Shown here: piece after piece, positions 9,487 through 19,570 of the stretch
Numbering within the stretch: position 1 is the first letter of the stretch
How the letters are laid out: each line of letters begins with the position of its first letter
Assembly: GCF_000377565.1 (NCBI RefSeq)
Contig: NZ_KB898354.1
Coordinates: 124,001-188,000 of the forward strand
Direction: 5' to 3'
Source: Rhizobium sp. 2MFCol3.1
GTDB lineage: Bacteria > Pseudomonadota > Alphaproteobacteria > Rhizobiales > Rhizobiaceae
Length of the DNA: 64,000 bases
Notes under the pieces: model-generated
Told to the model about the DNA's origin: nothing
Seen by the model: the letters and a program-made list of their open reading frames with translations, nothing else
Database searches by the model: none
Position numbers and translations under genes: made by a program

Positions 9487-9897
9487 ATGCGTTTCTTTAT
9501 GCCTATGGGTTTCGGGCTGCTGGCGCTGATGGCTGCCGGCAGCGCCGGCGCCGAGGAGATCGACTGCAAAAGCCCGACGACGCAGACCGACATGACGCTG
9601 TGCGAGCGGGCGCGTCAGGACGAGGCCGACAAGGCGCTCAACGTTCAATACAAGAAGACCCGCGCCGCGATGGTCGCCATCGATAGCGATCAGGATGGCG
9701 ACATGAAGGGTGCGGAAAAAGCTCTGGTCACTGCCCAGCGTGCCTGGATCACCTACCGTGATGCGCAATGCGAAGCCGAAGGCTTTCAGGCGCGTGGCGG
9801 CACGATGGAGCCGATGCTGGTGGCCGGCTGCATCGCCAACGTGACCGATGCCAGGACTAAGGAGCTGAAGACGCTCGAAGATGCGATGAGCAACTGA
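9487..9897 (+). CDS. Secreted LprI-like (DUF1311) protein
   Basis: 136 residues from the ATG at 9487 (GGAGG five bases upstream; in-frame ATGs at 9469 and 9484 are alternatives). A signal peptide ends at AGSAGAEE. The mature part has the DUF1311 pattern: an early cysteine, C-E-R near residue 35, a helical stretch and later cysteines in DAQCEAEGF and VAGCIAN. In this family some members inhibit lysozyme in the periplasm. Why it lies in the urease operon is not clear. Confidence 0.75.
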   Translation: MRFFMPMGFGLLALMAAGSAGAEEIDCKSPTTQTDMTLCERARQDEADKALNVQYKKTRAAMVAIDSDQDGDMKGAEKALVTAQRAWITYRDAQCEAEGFQARGGTMEPMLVAGCIANVTDARTKELKTLEDAMSN

Positions 9898-9898
9898 G

Positions 9899-10537
9899 GT
9901 GACAGAGAGCATCATGATCGTCGGCAATGGTGAGATCGGTGCGGAAGGGGCCGCGGCTGTTGCCGCAGCACGCTTCGTCATCCGGTTCAACGAATGCCGA
10001 TCCTATGAGGCGAGCCCCGGCCGCACGGATGTCGTTGCCGTCTGCAATACCGGCCGTCCCGCCAAGGCGATGCTGTCTTCTGGAGCGTGGCGCGCGCATC
10101 CCGCGGTTGTCGAAGCTTCGGAGATTTGGAGCGTGCGCGATCCAGAGAAGTTTGACGCACTGAAAGGCCCGCTTGCCATCTCGCATCCCGAGCTCGACGA
10201 TTTCTGCGACGACTATACGAGTCAATTCAGCAGCTTCTGCAAGGACGCTGGCAAGACGCATGTGGTCGTTGACAAAGTGATTCATGATGGCGTCGACCAG
10301 GCGCTGGCCGCATTTGACCCCGCGCCTTACGTCGTGCCGAGCAGCGGCATGATCGTGATCGCTGAGGTCATGAACCGATTTCCCGATGCCCCGATCGCGC
10401 TTGCCGGCTTCGGCCATCAAGGCTGGGAGTGGCATCCCTTCGCCGCCGAAAGGCAGCTCGTCGACGCTTACGTCGCCGCCGGCCGCGTCACGCGGTTTTA
10501 TCCGTCCGCATCCCGTTCGTCCTCCCAAGGAGCCTGA
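9899..10537 (+). CDS. Urease-operon accessory protein, GT29-like
   Basis: 212 residues. It begins with SIMIVGNGEIGAEGAAAV and VIRFNECRSYE, which resemble the nucleotide-sugar binding motif of sialyltransferase-like GT29 proteins; in rhizobia such genes are labelled urease operon accessory protein. C-terminal region GFGHQGWEWHPFAAERQLVDAY is also typical. The start may be GTG 9899 or ATG 9914. It is 3 bases from ureC. Neither an enzymatic activity nor a role in urease maturation can be shown from the sequence. Confidence 0.65.
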   Translation: MTESIMIVGNGEIGAEGAAAVAAARFVIRFNECRSYEASPGRTDVVAVCNTGRPAKAMLSSGAWRAHPAVVEASEIWSVRDPEKFDALKGPLAISHPELDDFCDDYTSQFSSFCKDAGKTHVVVDKVIHDGVDQALAAFDPAPYVVPSSGMIVIAEVMNRFPDAPIALAGFGHQGWEWHPFAAERQLVDAYVAAGRVTRFYPSASRSSSQGA

Positions 10538-10540
10538 CCC

Positions 10541-12250
10541 ATGCCCTACAAGATTTCCCGCGCCGCCTATGCCGGCATGTTCGGCCCGACCACCGGCGAC
10601 AAGGTGCGGCTTGCCGATACCGAGCTCTTCATCGAGATCGAGAAGGATTTCACCACCTATGGCGAAGAGGTGAAGTTCGGCGGCGGCAAGGTCATCCGTG
10701 ACGGCATGGGGCAGAGCCAGGCAACGCGGGCGCAGGGCGCGGTCGATACCGTCATCACCAATGTCGTGATCATCGACCATACCGGCATCGTCAAGGCTGA
10801 TATCGGGCTGAAGAACGGCCGCATCCACGCCATCGGCAAGGCCGGCAATCCAGATACGCAGCCGGGCGTCAACATCATCGTCGGCCCCTCGACCGAGGCG
10901 ATTGCCGGCGAGGGCAAGATCATCACCGCCGGCGGCATGGACGCGCATATCCATTACATCTGCCCGCAGCAGATCGAGGAAGCGCTGATGTCCGGCATCA
11001 CCTGCATGCTCGGCGGCGGCTCTGGCCCGGCGCACGGCACGCTTGCCACCACCTGCACCGGCGCCTGGCATATCGAGCGGATGATCGAAAGCTTCGACGG
11101 CTTTCCGATGAACCTCGCGCTCGCGGGTAAGGGCAACGCCTCGCTGCCGGCCGCACTCGAAGAAATGGTGCTGGCCGGCGCGTCGTCGCTGAAGCTGCAC
11201 GAGGACTGGGGCACGACGCCGGCTGCGATCGATTGCTGCCTCTCGGTTGCCGACGAATACGATATCCAGGTGATGATCCACACGGACACGCTGAACGAGA
11301 GCGGCTTCGTCGAGGATACGATCGGGGCGCTCAAGGGCCGCACCATCCACGCTTTTCACACGGAAGGGGCGGGCGGCGGGCACGCACCTGACATCATCAA
11401 GATCTGCGGACAGTCGAACGTCATTCCGTCGTCGACCAATCCGACGCGGCCCTACACGGTCAACACGATTTCCGAGCATCTCGACATGCTGATGGTCTGC
11501 CACCACCTGTCGCCGTCGATCCCCGAGGATATCGCGTTTGCCGAAAGCCGCATCCGCAAGGAGACGATCGCGGCCGAGGACATCCTGCACGATATCGGCG
11601 CCTTCTCGATCATCTCGTCCGACAGCCAGGCCATGGGTCGCGTCGGGGAAGTCGCGATCCGCACCTGGCAGACGGCCGACAAGATGAAGCGTCAACGCGG
11701 TCCGCTGAAGGAGGAGACGGGGGATAACGACAACTTCCGCGTCCGCCGCTACATCGCCAAGTACACGATCAACCCGGCGATCGCTCAAGGGGTAAGCCAC
11801 GAAATCGGTTCGATCGAAGTCGGCAAGCGCGCCGATCTGGTGCTCTGGAACCCGGCCTTCTTCGGCGTGAAGCCCGAGATGGTGCTGCTCGCCGGCTCGA
11901 TCGCGGCAGCCCCTATGGGCGATCCGAACGCCTCGATCCCGACGCCGCAGCCGATGCACTATCGCCCGATGTTTGCGGCCTACGGCAAGCTGCGTACCAA
12001 CTCGTCGGTCACCTTCGTCAGCCAGGCTTCGCTTGACGCCGGCCTGAAGGGCCGCCTAGGGGTCGCCAAGGATCTCGTCGCGATCAAGAACACGCGCGGC
12101 GGCATCTCCAAGGCGTCGATGATCCACAACAGCCTGACGCCCCATATCGAGGTCGATCCGGAGACCTACGAGGTACGCGCCGACGGCGAGCTGCTCACCT
12201 GCGAACCGGCGACCTCGCTGCCGATGGCGCAGCGCTACTTCATGTATTGA
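10541..12250 (+). CDS. ureC: Urease alpha (catalytic) subunit UreC
   Basis: 569 residues, normal size. It hydrolyses urea to ammonia and carbamate in the cytoplasm at a two-nickel centre. Visible ligands: HIHYICPQQ (HxH), the carbamylated lysine in [39 protein letters not shown], and the flap region [13 protein letters not shown] with the catalytic histidine. The ATG has CCAAGGAGCC upstream. Everything needed for activity is intact. Confidence 0.98.
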   Translation: MPYKISRAAYAGMFGPTTGDKVRLADTELFIEIEKDFTTYGEEVKFGGGKVIRDGMGQSQATRAQGAVDTVITNVVIIDHTGIVKADIGLKNGRIHAIGKAGNPDTQPGVNIIVGPSTEAIAGEGKIITAGGMDAHIHYICPQQIEEALMSGITCMLGGGSGPAHGTLATTCTGAWHIERMIESFDGFPMNLALAGKGNASLPAALEEMVLAGASSLKLHEDWGTTPAAIDCCLSVADEYDIQVMIHTDTLNESGFVEDTIGALKGRTIHAFHTEGAGGGHAPDIIKICGQSNVIPSSTNPTRPYTVNTISEHLDMLMVCHHLSPSIPEDIAFAESRIRKETIAAEDILHDIGAFSIISSDSQAMGRVGEVAIRTWQTADKMKRQRGPLKEETGDNDNFRVRRYIAKYTINPAIAQGVSHEIGSIEVGKRADLVLWNPAFFGVKPEMVLLAGSIAAAPMGDPNASIPTPQPMHYRPMFAAYGKLRTNSSVTFVSQASLDAGLKGRLGVAKDLVAIKNTRGGISKASMIHNSLTPHIEVDPETYEVRADGELLTCEPATSLPMAQRYFMY

Positions 12251-12258
12251 TCAGCTTT

Positions 12259-12290
12259 AATGGCCGGCGCCCCGGTGCCGGCCAATGTCT
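12259..12290 (+). terminator. Hairpin after ureC
   Basis: TGGCCGGC and GCCGGCCA pair around a six-base loop nine bases after the ureC stop. There is no strong T-run, so it may be a stabilising or partial terminator separating ureABC from ureEFG. Confidence 0.5.
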
Positions 12291-12591
12291 TTATACACGT
12301 TTAGCAATGCGTTCTTAAAGTTGTATCGCAATTGTGTGTTGTTCCACCATGGGGCGTTGCGTCCGAAATGGGACGTGGCGGCCATTGAATTCCTGAAAAC
12401 TGTTATTTATCAATTTCTTAGCTGCGCGGCCTCGCGGCCATTTCCAGAGCCATTTTCGTCGCGTTTCGATCCATTGTGCAGCGCACGAACAATTTACAAA
12501 ACTCGCTAAAATCCTAGTGATTCCCTTAAGACCCCGGCAGCGGTTCGTGTCTCATCAATAGACTTGGCGAGGGGCTAGAAGGTCGATTCGG
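12291..12591. other. Intergenic, no gene seen
   Basis: 300 bases, more AT-rich than its surroundings, between ureC and the GGDEF gene. Short open frames here have no ribosome site or recognisable product. It probably holds the promoter of the GGDEF gene; I cannot point to a clear -35/-10 pair. Confidence 0.5.
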
Positions 12592-13422
12592 ATGCACATT
12601 TTACTCGAGGCGGAGCTCGGCGATTTCAGGAATCGCCTGACGATTTATACCTATGCGCTGAAGATGAGTTTCGCCGCGGTGATGCTCTCTTCGCTCGTCA
12701 TCGCGGTGCTGCTGTTGCCGCTCGATTGGGCCGGTATGCTGCCGGTTTCGCTGGAGCATGCGGTGATCTATGGCGTGGCGCTATCCTGGGTGATCGGCGG
12801 GATCGTATCAGGAGCGCTGGCCCTGGTCGCAGGCTATGCCATGCATCAGCTCAGCGTCTCGCGCGCCGAGTTCGAGCAGCTGAGCCGCACCGACATGCTC
12901 TCCGGTCTCCTGAACCGTCGGGCGTTCACCGAGGCGCTCGATGATGTCGATGAGCCCGCTTGTCTCGCGATTTTCGATGTGGACCGCTTCAAGGCTGTCA
13001 ACGATCGCTATGGGCATGCCTGCGGCGATGCCGTTATTGTCGCCGTCGCGGCGGAGCTGTCGGCGGCTTTCAGCGCGGACTCGACTGTCGCGCGGCTCGG
13101 CGGCGAGGAGTTCGGGGTTGTCGTCATTGCTCCCTTGAAAGAGGAGCGGGTGGCGCAGATCCGGGCTGCCTGCAACCGGCTTGCCGAACGGACGATCGCA
13201 CTCGATGGCTGCAGCTTCAATGTCACGATGTCGGCCGGCATCGCGGAGCTTTTTGATGGGCGAAGCACGCAGGCTGCCTATACCGCGGCCGACAAGGCGC
13301 TCTATCTGGCGAAGACGCTCGGCCGCAATCGCGTCGTGCACGAGGACGAGGGCCTGCAGCGCCGCATGCGGCTCAGCCAGGATGAAACCAATGTCGACGG
13401 CAGGTCGTCCGCCATTCATTAG
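12592..13422 (+). CDS. Membrane-anchored GGDEF diguanylate cyclase
   Basis: 276 residues. Two membrane helices (about residues 22-43 and 52-80), then a GGDEF domain: LSRTDMLSGLLNRRAF, FDVDRFKAVNDRYGHACGD and the active-site GGEEF near residue 170. The motif is intact, so synthesis of cyclic di-GMP from two GTP is expected. No inhibitory RxxD is seen four residues before GGEEF (the sequence there is STVARLGGEEF). It lies inside the urease cluster, between ureC and ureE, in the same direction; a functional link is not shown. Confidence 0.88.
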   Translation: MHILLEAELGDFRNRLTIYTYALKMSFAAVMLSSLVIAVLLLPLDWAGMLPVSLEHAVIYGVALSWVIGGIVSGALALVAGYAMHQLSVSRAEFEQLSRTDMLSGLLNRRAFTEALDDVDEPACLAIFDVDRFKAVNDRYGHACGDAVIVAVAAELSAAFSADSTVARLGGEEFGVVVIAPLKEERVAQIRAACNRLAERTIALDGCSFNVTMSAGIAELFDGRSTQAAYTAADKALYLAKTLGRNRVVHEDEGLQRRMRLSQDETNVDGRSSAIH

Positions 13423-13530
13423 ACTAAAGCGTTGCAACGACACGCGTATAGTGCGCAAACCGGCGTTTTGACCCTTGCGCGGTTCCAGCCGATTTTGCAT
13501 GCTCCTCGCCTGAACCGGAATGGACACATC

Positions 13531-14049
13531 ATGCAGTATATCACCTCCTATCTGCCAGCCGGCACGCCGTCTTCCCACCCCACTCACAAGGTCGTGCTGC
13601 CGCATGATCTGAGGCACCTCAGGCGCAAGCTGCTGCATCTCGACAATGGCGAGATGGTCATGCTCGACCTCAAGGAGCCGGTGCTGTTTGCCAATGGCGA
13701 CATGCTGGTTCTCGGCGATGGCGAGCTGGTGGAGATCGTTGCGGCCGACGAGAAGCTGTTCGAGATCAAGGCGCGTGATCGCCTGCATCTGATCGAGCTC
13801 GCCTGGCATCTCGGCAACCGGCATCTGGGTGCGCAGATCGAGGAAGAGCGTATCCTGATCCTGCGCGACCATGTCATCCGCGCCATGCTAGAGGGACTGG
13901 GCGCGACGGTGTCAGACGTCACCGAGCCGTTCCAGCCGGCGCGCGGCGCCTATCATTCCCATGGCAACCATTCGCATGGACATGGACACGATCATGGCCA
14001 CGGGCACGACCATGGACATGATCACGGCCACAACCATTCGCACGACTGA
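13531..14049 (+). CDS. ureE: Urease accessory nickel chaperone UreE
   Basis: 172 residues from the ATG at 13531. An N-terminal peptide-binding-like domain is followed by the metal-binding domain ([19 protein letters not shown], with the conserved LGNRH histidine) and a histidine-rich tail of about 30 residues made of repeated HGHDHGH units. UreE collects nickel and hands it to UreG. The His tail is of the Klebsiella type and indicates high nickel-binding capacity. ureF starts three bases after the stop. Confidence 0.93.
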   Translation: MQYITSYLPAGTPSSHPTHKVVLPHDLRHLRRKLLHLDNGEMVMLDLKEPVLFANGDMLVLGDGELVEIVAADEKLFEIKARDRLHLIELAWHLGNRHLGAQIEEERILILRDHVIRAMLEGLGATVSDVTEPFQPARGAYHSHGNHSHGHGHDHGHGHDHGHDHGHNHSHD

Positions 14050-14052
14050 GCC

Positions 14053-14724
14053 ATGACCGAGAACGGTGATCTGCAGGCCCTGCTGCGGTTGATGGCATGG
14101 CTTTCGCCGGCCTTTCCGGTGGGCTCGTTCGCCTATTCGGGCGGGCTGGAGCGCTCGGTGCATGACGGGCTCGTGCACGATGCCGCCTCGCTCAGTGATT
14201 GGCTGGGCGCCATGATGGATCACGGCGCCGTCTGGAACGACGTCGTGCTGCTTGCCGAGAGCAACAGAATGCATGGCGACGCTTCGGCGCTATCCGAGGT
14301 GGCCGAGCTTGCCGAGGCGTTGGCGGGATCGCGCGAGCGGCATCAGGAAACGATGTTGCTTGGCGACGCCTTCCTGTCGGCGGCCGGCGCATGGCCTGAT
14401 GCGGTGTTCACACGGCTGCCGAAACATGTGGCTTATCCTGTTGCCGTCGGCGCCGTTTCCGGTGCGCATGGGATCGGCGCCGAAAAGGCGATCGCTGCAT
14501 TCTTGCACGCCTATGTCTCGCAAGCCGTCTCCGCCGGTATCCGGCTCGGCGTTGCCGGCCAGAAGGATGGCGTCGCGATCGTGGCGGCGCGGGAAGGGGA
14601 TATCGCTCTGCTCGCGCGGCGGGCGGCGGGCTCGACGCTCGATGAGCTGGGCTCGGCGACGGTGCAGGCCGATATCGTCTCGCTACGGCACGAGACGCAA
14701 TCGACGCGGCTTTTTCGGTCGTGA
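14053..14724 (+). CDS. ureF: Urease accessory protein UreF
   Basis: 223 residues. Family signature LSPAFPVGSFAYSGGLE near residue 17, then an all-helical protein with VAVGAVSGAHGIGAEKAIAAFL and the C-terminal HETQSTRLFRS that contacts partners. UreF acts with UreD to recruit UreG and controls GTP hydrolysis during nickel insertion. Confidence 0.94.
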   Translation: MTENGDLQALLRLMAWLSPAFPVGSFAYSGGLERSVHDGLVHDAASLSDWLGAMMDHGAVWNDVVLLAESNRMHGDASALSEVAELAEALAGSRERHQETMLLGDAFLSAAGAWPDAVFTRLPKHVAYPVAVGAVSGAHGIGAEKAIAAFLHAYVSQAVSAGIRLGVAGQKDGVAIVAAREGDIALLARRAAGSTLDELGSATVQADIVSLRHETQSTRLFRS

Positions 14725-14815
14725 TAGCGGCGCTTGTCGCTAACGATCTGCGCCATTTGCCGGTGGCCGCCTTGCGGTTGACGCGCTATGATTATTCTCG
14801 ATTGGAGTGCACGAT

Positions 14816-15427
14816 ATGAAATCAGGAAATGGACCTCTGCGGGTCGGCATCGGTGGACCGGTCGGCTCGGGCAAGACGGCGCTGACGGAAAAGCTCTGCA
14901 AGGCGATGCGCGACCAGTATTCGGTCGCCGTCGTCACCAATGACATCTACACGACCGAGGATGCCGAGGCGCTGATGCGCATGCAGGCGCTGCCATCGGA
15001 GCGCATTGTCGGCGTGGAAACGGGCGGCTGCCCGCACACCGCTATTCGTGAAGACGCCACAATCAACCTGCAGGCCATTGCCGGCCTCAACGAGCGCATT
15101 CCCGATCTCGACGTGGTCTTCATCGAATCGGGCGGCGACAATCTGGCCGCGACCTTTTCGCCTGATCTGGCGGATATCACCATCTATGTGATCTCTGTCT
15201 GCCAGGGCGAGGAAATCCCGCGCAAGGGCGGGCCTGGCATCACCAAGTCGGACCTTCTCGTCATCAACAAGAAGGACCTTGCGCCCTATGTCGGCGCCGA
15301 TCTCGACGTGATGGACCGGGACGCGACGCGCATGCGCGCCACACGCCCCTTCGTGTTCTCAGACATGAAACGCGGCGACGGCATCGGCGCCATCGTCGAC
15401 TTCCTCAAGGTGCATGGCGGCTTGTAA
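14816..15427 (+). CDS. ureG: Urease accessory GTPase UreG
   Basis: 203 residues from ATG 14816, which has GGAG eight bases upstream (a GTG at 14807 is in frame). SIMIBI-class GTPase: P-loop [13 protein letters not shown] near residue 10, the nickel-binding CPH in [15 protein letters not shown], switch ESGGDN, and NKKD for guanine. It powers nickel delivery to urease. Its 3' end overlaps the convergent Crp/Fnr gene by 23 bases, with no terminator between. Confidence 0.97.
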   Translation: MKSGNGPLRVGIGGPVGSGKTALTEKLCKAMRDQYSVAVVTNDIYTTEDAEALMRMQALPSERIVGVETGGCPHTAIREDATINLQAIAGLNERIPDLDVVFIESGGDNLAATFSPDLADITIYVISVCQGEEIPRKGGPGITKSDLLVINKKDLAPYVGADLDVMDRDATRMRATRPFVFSDMKRGDGIGAIVDFLKVHGGL

Positions 15428-16115
15428 TCGCCGGTATCGTCTTCAGGACGTTGAGATTGCTGATCTCGATCGAGCGGCCGCTGACGGTGACGCCGGCGGC
15501 CCGCAGCGAGGAGAAGGCGCGGGAGAGCGCCTCGGGCGCCAGCCCGAGCTTTCGCGCCAGAAGGCTCTTCTGGAAGGGGAGCCGCATCTTCGCCTCAAGA
15601 CCTTCCTGCTTGCAATGGGTGAGCAGATAGGTCGCGACGCGCTGGGGTGCGGTCTGCATGCGGTCGCTCGCCAGGCAGTCGATCGTCGATAGCAGGTGCT
15701 TAGAGAGGCTGCGCATGATCGCGATGCCGATATGCGGCCGGTGCTCGACCAACGCACGGACCTGTTCGAGATTGAAGCGCGCCAAGATCGAGTGCTCCAT
15801 GGCCTGGGCGCCATAGCGATAATCGCCGCCATCGGTGACAAGGCATTCGGCGAAGCTGTCGCCGGGCTCGCAGATGCGGATATCGCCTTCCTGATTGTCG
15901 CCGCCAAGCCGGTAGAGCCGAGCGAAGCCCGTCAGCACGCAATAGAAATACTCGCCCCGTTCGCCCTGGTGAAACAGGATGTCGTGCATCTGGTAGCGCA
16001 CGATGGTCGCGCAGGCGAGAAGCGCGTTGCGTTCATCCCGGTTGAGGCCGGAAAAAAGAATGGTTTCGCCAAGCATGGTCTTGTGGACATTGCTTAGTTT
16101 CAAGCCCGTCGTCAT
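15405..16115 (-). CDS. Crp/Fnr-family transcription regulator
   Basis: 236 residues from the ATG at 16115, which has GTGGAGA just upstream. Cyclic-nucleotide-type beta barrel ([33 protein letters not shown]), a long dimer helix and a C-terminal helix-turn-helix ([22 protein letters not shown]). It has no N-terminal FNR cysteine cluster, so it is not an oxygen-sensing FNR. Family placement is clear; effector and targets are unknown. It runs convergent to the urease genes. Confidence 0.85.
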   Translation of the reverse strand: MTTGLKLSNVHKTMLGETILFSGLNRDERNALLACATIVRYQMHDILFHQGERGEYFYCVLTGFARLYRLGGDNQEGDIRICEPGDSFAECLVTDGGDYRYGAQAMEHSILARFNLEQVRALVEHRPHIGIAIMRSLSKHLLSTIDCLASDRMQTAPQRVATYLLTHCKQEGLEAKMRLPFQKSLLARKLGLAPEALSRAFSSLRAAGVTVSGRSIEISNLNVLKTIPAITSRHAP

Positions 16116-16219
16116 CTCTTTCTCCACATTCGTCGGTCGCAGGCCGCGCCTGCCATTCGGCTAAAATAGCCGGAATGGCCATGCGGAAAGTTGATCTGCA
16201 TCAAGTGGGAGCAAGAAAT

Positions 16220-16250
16220 GAAAAAGCCGGGGCGAACCCCGGCTTTTTCG
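16220..16250 (-). terminator. Bidirectional intrinsic terminator
   Basis: AAAAAGCCGGGG and CCCCGGCTTTTT are perfect complements around a CGAA loop, with A and T runs on both sides. It lies just after the stop of the leftward RND gene and upstream of the Crp/Fnr start. Confidence 0.9.
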
Positions 16251-16260
16251 TATGATGCGT

Positions 16261-19200
16261 TTACTCCGCTGCGAAGGGCGGCAGGCGGACGACGTTGCCG
16301 CCGGATTTGCCCTTCTTGTCGTCGGGCTTCTCGATCGCGGTGACGCGGCCGTCGAGGCTGGTGACGGCGGTCGTGAGTTCCTCGGGCGAGAGCGGCAACT
16401 GCTCTTCGTCCTTCTTGCCGACAAGGCGGCCGAACAGCCAGCCGAGCAGGCGGGAGAGGTCGTCCATGATCAGGAAGAAGGAGGGGACGACGACGAGCGA
16501 GAGCACCGTGGAGACGATGATGCCGCCGATCACGGCGATCGCCATCGGCGAGCGGAACGAGCCGCCTTCGCCGACGCCGAGCGCCGAGGGCAGCATGCCC
16601 GCCGACATGGCGATCGAGGTCATGATGATCGGGCGGGCGCGCTTGCGGCCGGCTTCCACCATGGCTTCGACACGCTCCATCCCATGCCGCTTCATCTCGA
16701 TCGCGAAGTCGACGAGCAGGATGGCGTTCTTGGTGACGATGCCCATCAGCATCAGGATGCCGATCAGAACAGGCATGGAGAGCGCGTTCTGGGTGACGAT
16801 CAGCGCCAGTGCCACGCCGCCGATCGCAAGCGGCAGCGAGAACAGGATGGTGAAGGGCTGGATCACATCCTTGAAGAGCAGGATCAGCACGACCAGAACC
16901 AGCATCAGGCCCATCAGCATGGCATTGCCGAAGCTCTGGACCATTTCGCCCTGAACCTTGGCGTCACCGCTTTCGGCCAGATGCACGCTCTTCGGCAGCT
17001 GCGTTTCAGAGACGATGCGCTTGAACTCGGCGGTCGAGGTATCGAGCGCGGTACCGAAGGGCACGTCGGAGCCGATGGCGACGACGCGGTTGCGGTTGTT
17101 GCGCTTGATCGAGCTCGGACCTTCCGAATAGTCGACATCGGCGACGCTGTAGAGCGGCACGCTGGCGCCGCTCGCCGTCTTGATCTTGATGGCCCGGATG
17201 GCGGCCAGATCGCGGCGGACATTGAGCGATGCCTGCACGCGGATCGGGATCTGCCGGTCGTCGAGCGAGATCTTGGCGAGGTTGGCGTCGATATCGCCGA
17301 TGGTGGCGACGCGGATGGTCTCGGAGATCTGCTGCGGCGTGATGCCGAGGCGGGAGGCTTCGGCCATGCGCGGGCGGATCTGCAGCTCCGGACGGGGCAG
17401 GGCGCCTTCGGAGGAGACGTTCGCCAGGATCGGCGACGCGCGCAGCTTCGATTCCAGCAGACTGACGGCCTCGTTCAGATCGTCCTCGTTGGAGGAGAGG
17501 AAGTTGAAGGTGAGGTCGCGCTCGGCCCGGTCGTTGACCTTGGAGATGCGTACGTCAGGGATACCGCGGACAGCGGCGAAGATATCCTTTTCGACATCCC
17601 ACTGCGGACGCGTGCGGCCGTGTTCTTCCATCTTCGGGATCAGGTTGCCGATAACAGGCAGCCCGCCGAGACCCTTGTTGACGAGGGTCTTCAGCAGCGA
17701 GTGATCGATGTTGCCGAGGATGACGCGGACGGTTGCGCGGCGCAGCTCGAGATCGCCCTTGGGCGAGGCGCCGCCGAGAACGAAGACGCTTTCCACACCG
17801 TCGATCCCGCGCACGGCGTCGTAGACCTTGGTCGATGCGGCGGCCGTGTCTTCGAGCGTTGCGTTCGGCGGGAGTTCGACGGAGAGCACGACGCGCGAGG
17901 AATCGTCCGGCGGCATGAAGCTGCCCGGTACGCGGCTCAAGAGCATCATCGAGCCGATCAGGAAGGCGATGGCGCAGAGCAGCGTGGTGTAGCGCCAGTA
18001 CCATTTGCGTGTGGTGCCGGTGACCAGGCGCGTATAGCCGCGCATGATCGTGCCGTCATTGTCGTGATGGTCTTCCATGCCGTCTTCCGCGCGCATCAGA
18101 TAGGCGGCCATCAAGGGTGTGATGAGGCGCGCCACAACGAGCGAGAAGAAGACGGAGAAGGCGACCGTCAGGCCGAACTGGATGAAATACTGGCCGGCGA
18201 TGCCTGGCATGAACGACACCGGCACGAAGACGGCGATAATGGTGAAGCTGGTGGCGATAACGGCGAGGCCGATTTCGTCTGCCGCTTCCAGCGCTGCCTT
18301 GTAGGGCGTCTTGCCCATCTTGATATGGCGGGCGATGTTCTCGATCTCGACGATCGCGTCGTCGACGAGAATACCGGTCGCCAGCGTCAGCGCCAGGAAG
18401 CTCACGAGGTTCAGCGAGAACCCCATGATGTCCATGATCCAGAAGGTCGGAATGGCCGACAGTGGCAGCGCCACGGCGGCGATCAGCGTCGCGCGCCAGT
18501 TGCGCAGGAACAGGAAGACGACGATGACGGCGAGGATCGAGCCTTCGATCAGCGTGTGAAGGGCTGCCTCGTAGTTGCCGTAGGTGAAGTAGACGCTGTC
18601 ATCCACCATCTCGATCTTGACGTTCGGATTGGCCTTGCGGATCTCCGTCAGGCTTTCCGAAACGGTTTCTGCAACCGAGACTTCGCTGGCGCCCTTCGCA
18701 CGGAAGACGGCGAAGGTGACCGATGGGGTGCCGTTGAAGCGCGAGAAGGATTTCTGCTCCTCGTAGGTGTCGTCGATCGTGCCGAGCTCGGAGAGCTTCA
18801 CGAAGCGGCCGTTGGGCAGGCTGATCGTGGTGGTGTTGAGCTGCGAGACGTCGCGCGTGTCGCCGAGCGTGCGGATCGTCTGCTCGTTGCCGGCGACCTG
18901 GCCACGGCCGGAGCCGAGGTTGACGTTGGTGCCGCGCAGCTGCTGGTTCACGTCGGCGGCGGTGATGCCATAGGCGTCGAGTTTGCCGGGATCGAGCGAG
19001 ACACGCACTTCGCGGTCGGCGCCGCCGTAGCGGTCGATACGGCCAATGCCGGGCTGGCCCTGAAGGGCGCGCTTGACGGTGTCGTCGACGAACCAGGACA
19101 GCTCCTCGAGTGTCATGTTTGGAGACGAGACGGCAAAGGTCTGGATCGCCTGTCCTTCGACATCGACCTTGGTGACGATCGGCTCCTCGATGCCTGCGGG

Positions 19201-19557
19201 CAGGTCGCTGCGGATCTTGTCGACGGCGTCCTTGGTGTCCTGAACGGCTTCGGCGGTCGGCTTCTCGATGCGGAAGACGACGACCGTCTGCGACTGGCCG
19301 TCGGTGACCGTCGACTGGATTTCATCGATGCCGCTGATCGAGGCGACCGCGTCCTCGACCTCCTTCGTCACCTGCATTTCCAGCTCGGCCGGCGAGGCGC
19401 CGCTCTGCGTGACGGTGATGGAAACGACGGGAACGTCGATATTCGGGAAGCGGGTGATCGGCAGCTTGTAGAAGGCCTGGATGCCCACGAACACCAGCAG
19501 CGCGAAGGCGAGCAGCGGCGCAATCGGATTTCGGATCGACCATGCGGAGAAATTCAT
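16261..19557 (-). CDS. RND-family efflux transporter, inner-membrane pump
   Basis: 1098 residues from the ATG at 19557 (MNFSAWSIRNPIAPLLAFAL). Twelve-helix RND architecture with two large periplasmic loops. Proton-relay aspartates are seen in GILVDDAIVEIENIARH. C-terminal half contains VLIGILMLMGIVTKNAILLVDFAIE and KRARPIIMTSIAMSAGMLP, RND signatures. It lacks the RND tail of the CzcA metal class and looks like the HAE1/AcrB or MdtB-like drug and lipid group. The gene for its membrane fusion protein is 13 bases upstream in the same operon; no outer-membrane TolC is nearby. Confidence 0.92.
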   Translation of the reverse strand: MNFSAWSIRNPIAPLLAFALLVFVGIQAFYKLPITRFPNIDVPVVSITVTQSGASPAELEMQVTKEVEDAVASISGIDEIQSTVTDGQSQTVVVFRIEKPTAEAVQDTKDAVDKIRSDLPAGIEEPIVTKVDVEGQAIQTFAVSSPNMTLEELSWFVDDTVKRALQGQPGIGRIDRYGGADREVRVSLDPGKLDAYGITAADVNQQLRGTNVNLGSGRGQVAGNEQTIRTLGDTRDVSQLNTTTISLPNGRFVKLSELGTIDDTYEEQKSFSRFNGTPSVTFAVFRAKGASEVSVAETVSESLTEIRKANPNVKIEMVDDSVYFTYGNYEAALHTLIEGSILAVIVVFLFLRNWRATLIAAVALPLSAIPTFWIMDIMGFSLNLVSFLALTLATGILVDDAIVEIENIARHIKMGKTPYKAALEAADEIGLAVIATSFTIIAVFVPVSFMPGIAGQYFIQFGLTVAFSVFFSLVVARLITPLMAAYLMRAEDGMEDHHDNDGTIMRGYTRLVTGTTRKWYWRYTTLLCAIAFLIGSMMLLSRVPGSFMPPDDSSRVVLSVELPPNATLEDTAAASTKVYDAVRGIDGVESVFVLGGASPKGDLELRRATVRVILGNIDHSLLKTLVNKGLGGLPVIGNLIPKMEEHGRTRPQWDVEKDIFAAVRGIPDVRISKVNDRAERDLTFNFLSSNEDDLNEAVSLLESKLRASPILANVSSEGALPRPELQIRPRMAEASRLGITPQQISETIRVATIGDIDANLAKISLDDRQIPIRVQASLNVRRDLAAIRAIKIKTASGASVPLYSVADVDYSEGPSSIKRNNRNRVVAIGSDVPFGTALDTSTAEFKRIVSETQLPKSVHLAESGDAKVQGEMVQSFGNAMLMGLMLVLVVLILLFKDVIQPFTILFSLPLAIGGVALALIVTQNALSMPVLIGILMLMGIVTKNAILLVDFAIEMKRHGMERVEAMVEAGRKRARPIIMTSIAMSAGMLPSALGVGEGGSFRSPMAIAVIGGIIVSTVLSLVVVPSFFLIMDDLSRLLGWLFGRLVGKKDEEQLPLSPEELTTAVTSLDGRVTAIEKPDDKKGKSGGNVVRLPPFAAE

Positions 19558-19570
19558 GGATTGGCCTCGG

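Noticed and set aside
9857..11959. 700-codon leftward frame opposite ureC
   Set aside because: Shadow of ureC and its upstream neighbour; composition is typical of antisense frames.
12285..12509. 74-codon frame after ureC
   Set aside because: No ribosome site, no recognisable product, and it lies in AT-rich intergenic DNA.
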